Positions 62,624 through 64,000 of a stretch of 64,000 nucleotides of DNA are shown here, in pieces. The stretch covers positions 5,704,001 through 5,768,000 of the forward strand of contig NZ_CP063808.1 of assembly GCF_018128905.1 (NCBI RefSeq), given 5' to 3'. This DNA is from Streptomyces sp. A2-16. Lineage in GTDB: Bacteria > Actinomycetota > Actinomycetes > Streptomycetales > Streptomycetaceae. Each line of letters starts with the position of its first letter. The stretch's first letter is position 1. Under the pieces are notes generated by a model, which was not told the DNA's origin, made no database searches, and saw nothing but the letters and a program-made list of their open reading frames with translations. The translations under genes were made by a program, and so were the position numbers.

Positions 62624-64000
62624 TCAGCCGTCGAGTCGTACGACCCGTACGGCACCCGCGGGGACGGCGAGGCGGCCCGCCGCGCGTTCCCCGGTCAGCA
62701 GTTCGGTTCCGGCCGCGTCCAGGGGCACCTTGGCCTCGGACGCGGTGTGGTTGACCACGAAGACGTAGGAACCGGTCTCTCCGTTGCGTCGGACCACCTC
62801 GACGTCGTGGGGCAGGTCCGCGCGGGAGGGCAGCCGGGCGTCCTCGCCGGCCCAGCCGAGCAGGGCGTCGAGGCCCTGGGCGGACAGGCGGGTGGAGACG
62901 TACCAGGCGGTGCCCTCACCGTGCCGGTGCCGGGTGACGGCGGGGTGACCGGCGGCCAGGCCGTCGTCGTACGTCCACACGGTCTCGGCACCGCGCGGCA
63001 CCACGAACTCGGTCCACACGTCGCCGGTCAGCTCGGAGCCGTCCGGGCCGGTGATCCGGACCGACCTGCCGGGCAGCAGCGGCGAGAACTCCTCGACGGT
63101 CAGGCCCAGCACGTCCCGCAGGGCGCCCGGGTACGCGCCCGCGTGGACGGCGTCGTGTTCGTCGACGATGCCGGAGAAGTACGACACGACGAGGGTGCCG
63201 CCGTTCTCGACGTACTGCTCGAGGTTGCGCCCCGCGGCCTCCGTCATCAGGTACAGGGCGGGGACGACGACAAGGGGATAGGCCGACAGGTCGGCTTCGG
63301 GGTGAGCGAAGTCGACCGTGAGGTGGCGGTCGTAGAGGGCCTCGTAGAAGGCGTCGGCGCGTTCGCGCGCGTCGTGGTCCTCGCTGGGACGCCAGTCGAG
63401 GTTCTGCGCCCACCAGGAGTGCCAGTCCCACAGGACGGCCACGTCCGCCTGTGTGCGGGTGCCGCGGACGCTGCTCAACGAGTCCAGGGAGGCGCCCAGT
63501 TCGACCACCTCGCGCCACACGCGCGTGCCGGTGCCGCCGTGCGGGACCATCGCCGAGTGGAACTTCTCGGCGCCGCGCCGGGACTGGCGCCACTGGAAGA
63601 ACATGGCTCCCTCGGAGCCGCGGGCCACATGGGCCAGGGAGTTGCGGGCCATCTGGCCGGGGGCCTTGGCGGGGTTGCGAGGCTGCCAGTTGACGCCCGA
63701 GGTGGAGTGCTCCAGCAGGATCCAGGGGGCGCCGCCCGCAACCGAGCGGGTGAGGTCGGCGGCCATCGCGAGGTTGACGTGGGTGCGGCGGCCGTCGGTG
63801 ATGAGGTAGTGGTCGTTGGTGACGATGTCCACCTCACGGCCCCAGGCCCAGTAGTCGACGGAGTCGCACTGGCTGAGCGCGGTCATGAAGTTGGTGGTGA
63901 CCGGGATGCCCGGGGAGAGCCGGTGCAGAATGTCCCGCTCGGCCACGAAGTTCTCGCGCATGGTGGCGTCGGCGAACCGCTTGTAGTCCAGCGCCTGGCC
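62624..64000 (-). CDS. beta-galactosidase, GH42 (3' part, runs off the window)
   Basis: 459 codons of the C-terminal part; the frame continues beyond base 64000 (upstream residues read GQALDYKRFADAT). A GH42 beta-galactosidase: WILLEHSTSGVNWQPRNPAKAPGQMARNSLAHVARGSEGAMFFQWRQSRRGAEKFHSAMVPH in pieces, with LLEHS carrying the nucleophile Glu, then the trimerisation domain and a short beta-sandwich ending GAVRVVRLDG. GH42 enzymes cleave terminal beta-galactosides, often of plant origin, in the cytoplasm. The residues upstream of the window are needed for the full call. Confidence 0.93.
   Translation of the reverse strand, partial: GQALDYKRFADATMRENFVAERDILHRLSPGIPVTTNFMTALSQCDSVDYWAWGREVDIVTNDHYLITDGRRTHVNLAMAADLTRSVAGGAPWILLEHSTSGVNWQPRNPAKAPGQMARNSLAHVARGSEGAMFFQWRQSRRGAEKFHSAMVPHGGTGTRVWREVVELGASLDSLSSVRGTRTQADVAVLWDWHSWWAQNLDWRPSEDHDARERADAFYEALYDRHLTVDFAHPEADLSAYPLVVVPALYLMTEAAGRNLEQYVENGGTLVVSYFSGIVDEHDAVHAGAYPGALRDVLGLTVEEFSPLLPGRSVRITGPDGSELTGDVWTEFVVPRGAETVWTYDDGLAAGHPAVTRHRHGEGTAWYVSTRLSAQGLDALLGWAGEDARLPSRADLPHDVEVVRRNGETGSYVFVVNHTASEAKVPLDAAGTELLTGERAAGRLAVPAGAVRVVRLDG

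Overview
The window is about 72% GC by eye, with codon third positions dominated by G and C, many GTG starts, Tat and lipoprotein signals, and families typical of Streptomyces: a SpoIIE-type phosphatase with PAS and GAF domains, DUF3040, an Rv1733c-like membrane protein, an XRE/MmyB regulator paired with an SDR, and an ECF42 sigma factor with DGPF proteins. It looks like accessory chromosome of a streptomycete. I see no phage, insertion sequence, tRNA, rRNA or CRISPR. Both ends cut through genes.

Layout. 1-326: 3' end of a secreted-enzyme-like gene. 642-4194: iron box followed by an EfeU-EfeO fusion and EfeB (iron uptake). 4307-5482: M20 amidohydrolase. 5472-7754 (minus): a two-gene unit of unknown role, a tryptophan-2,3-dioxygenase-like haem protein and a two-TM coiled-coil protein. 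8024-10056: dhaKLM. 10274-13021: chitosanase, FN3 lipoprotein and cell-surface protein. 13077-15656: fadH-padR with an operator-like palindrome. 15765-17521: XRE/MmyB regulator and SDR. 17527-20603: small proteins, a CPA2 antiporter and a secreted protein. 20922-23003: SpoIIE phosphatase. 23228-28531: PrmC-like methyltransferase, MarR, GNAT, quinone-oxidoreductase-like protein, molybdoenzyme with its reductase, and a membrane protein. 28786-32625: CE7 esterase, beta-lactamase-fold hydrolase, thioesterase, methyltransferase. 32663-34897: ECF42 operon. 36074-37210: a short Rho paralogue lacking the usual primary RNA-binding aromatics. 37207-42139: polar-amino-acid-type ABC importer, sugar kinase and divergent IclR regulator. 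42232-43413: D,D-carboxypeptidase. 43152-53275: polysaccharide locus (two mannosyltransferase-like proteins, beta-helix lipoprotein, UDP-glucose dehydrogenase, GalE, cellulose-synthase-like GT2, UDP-xylose synthase). 53621-58409: asparagine uptake and catabolism operon. 58850-64000: UppP, FluC/DUF190/FluC, SMP-30 protein, small HTH protein and the 3' part of a GH42 beta-galactosidase.

How genes work together. EfeUO and EfeB form one iron-import system under a likely DmdR box. UDP-xylose synthase, GT2, GalE and UDP-glucose dehydrogenase are collinear and tightly coupled; together they can supply UDP-GlcA, UDP-Xyl and UDP-Gal to a membrane polymerase. The GntR-family regulator, permease, asparaginase and aspartase convert external asparagine to fumarate and ammonia. 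The three ECF42 genes are coupled behind a promoter resembling the published ECF42 consensus.

The strongest candidates for something undescribed are the haem-dioxygenase-like/membrane-protein pair (5472-7754), the short Rho (36074-37210) with a C-rich leader, and the exopolysaccharide locus. All function calls come from reading motifs by eye; no database search was run.
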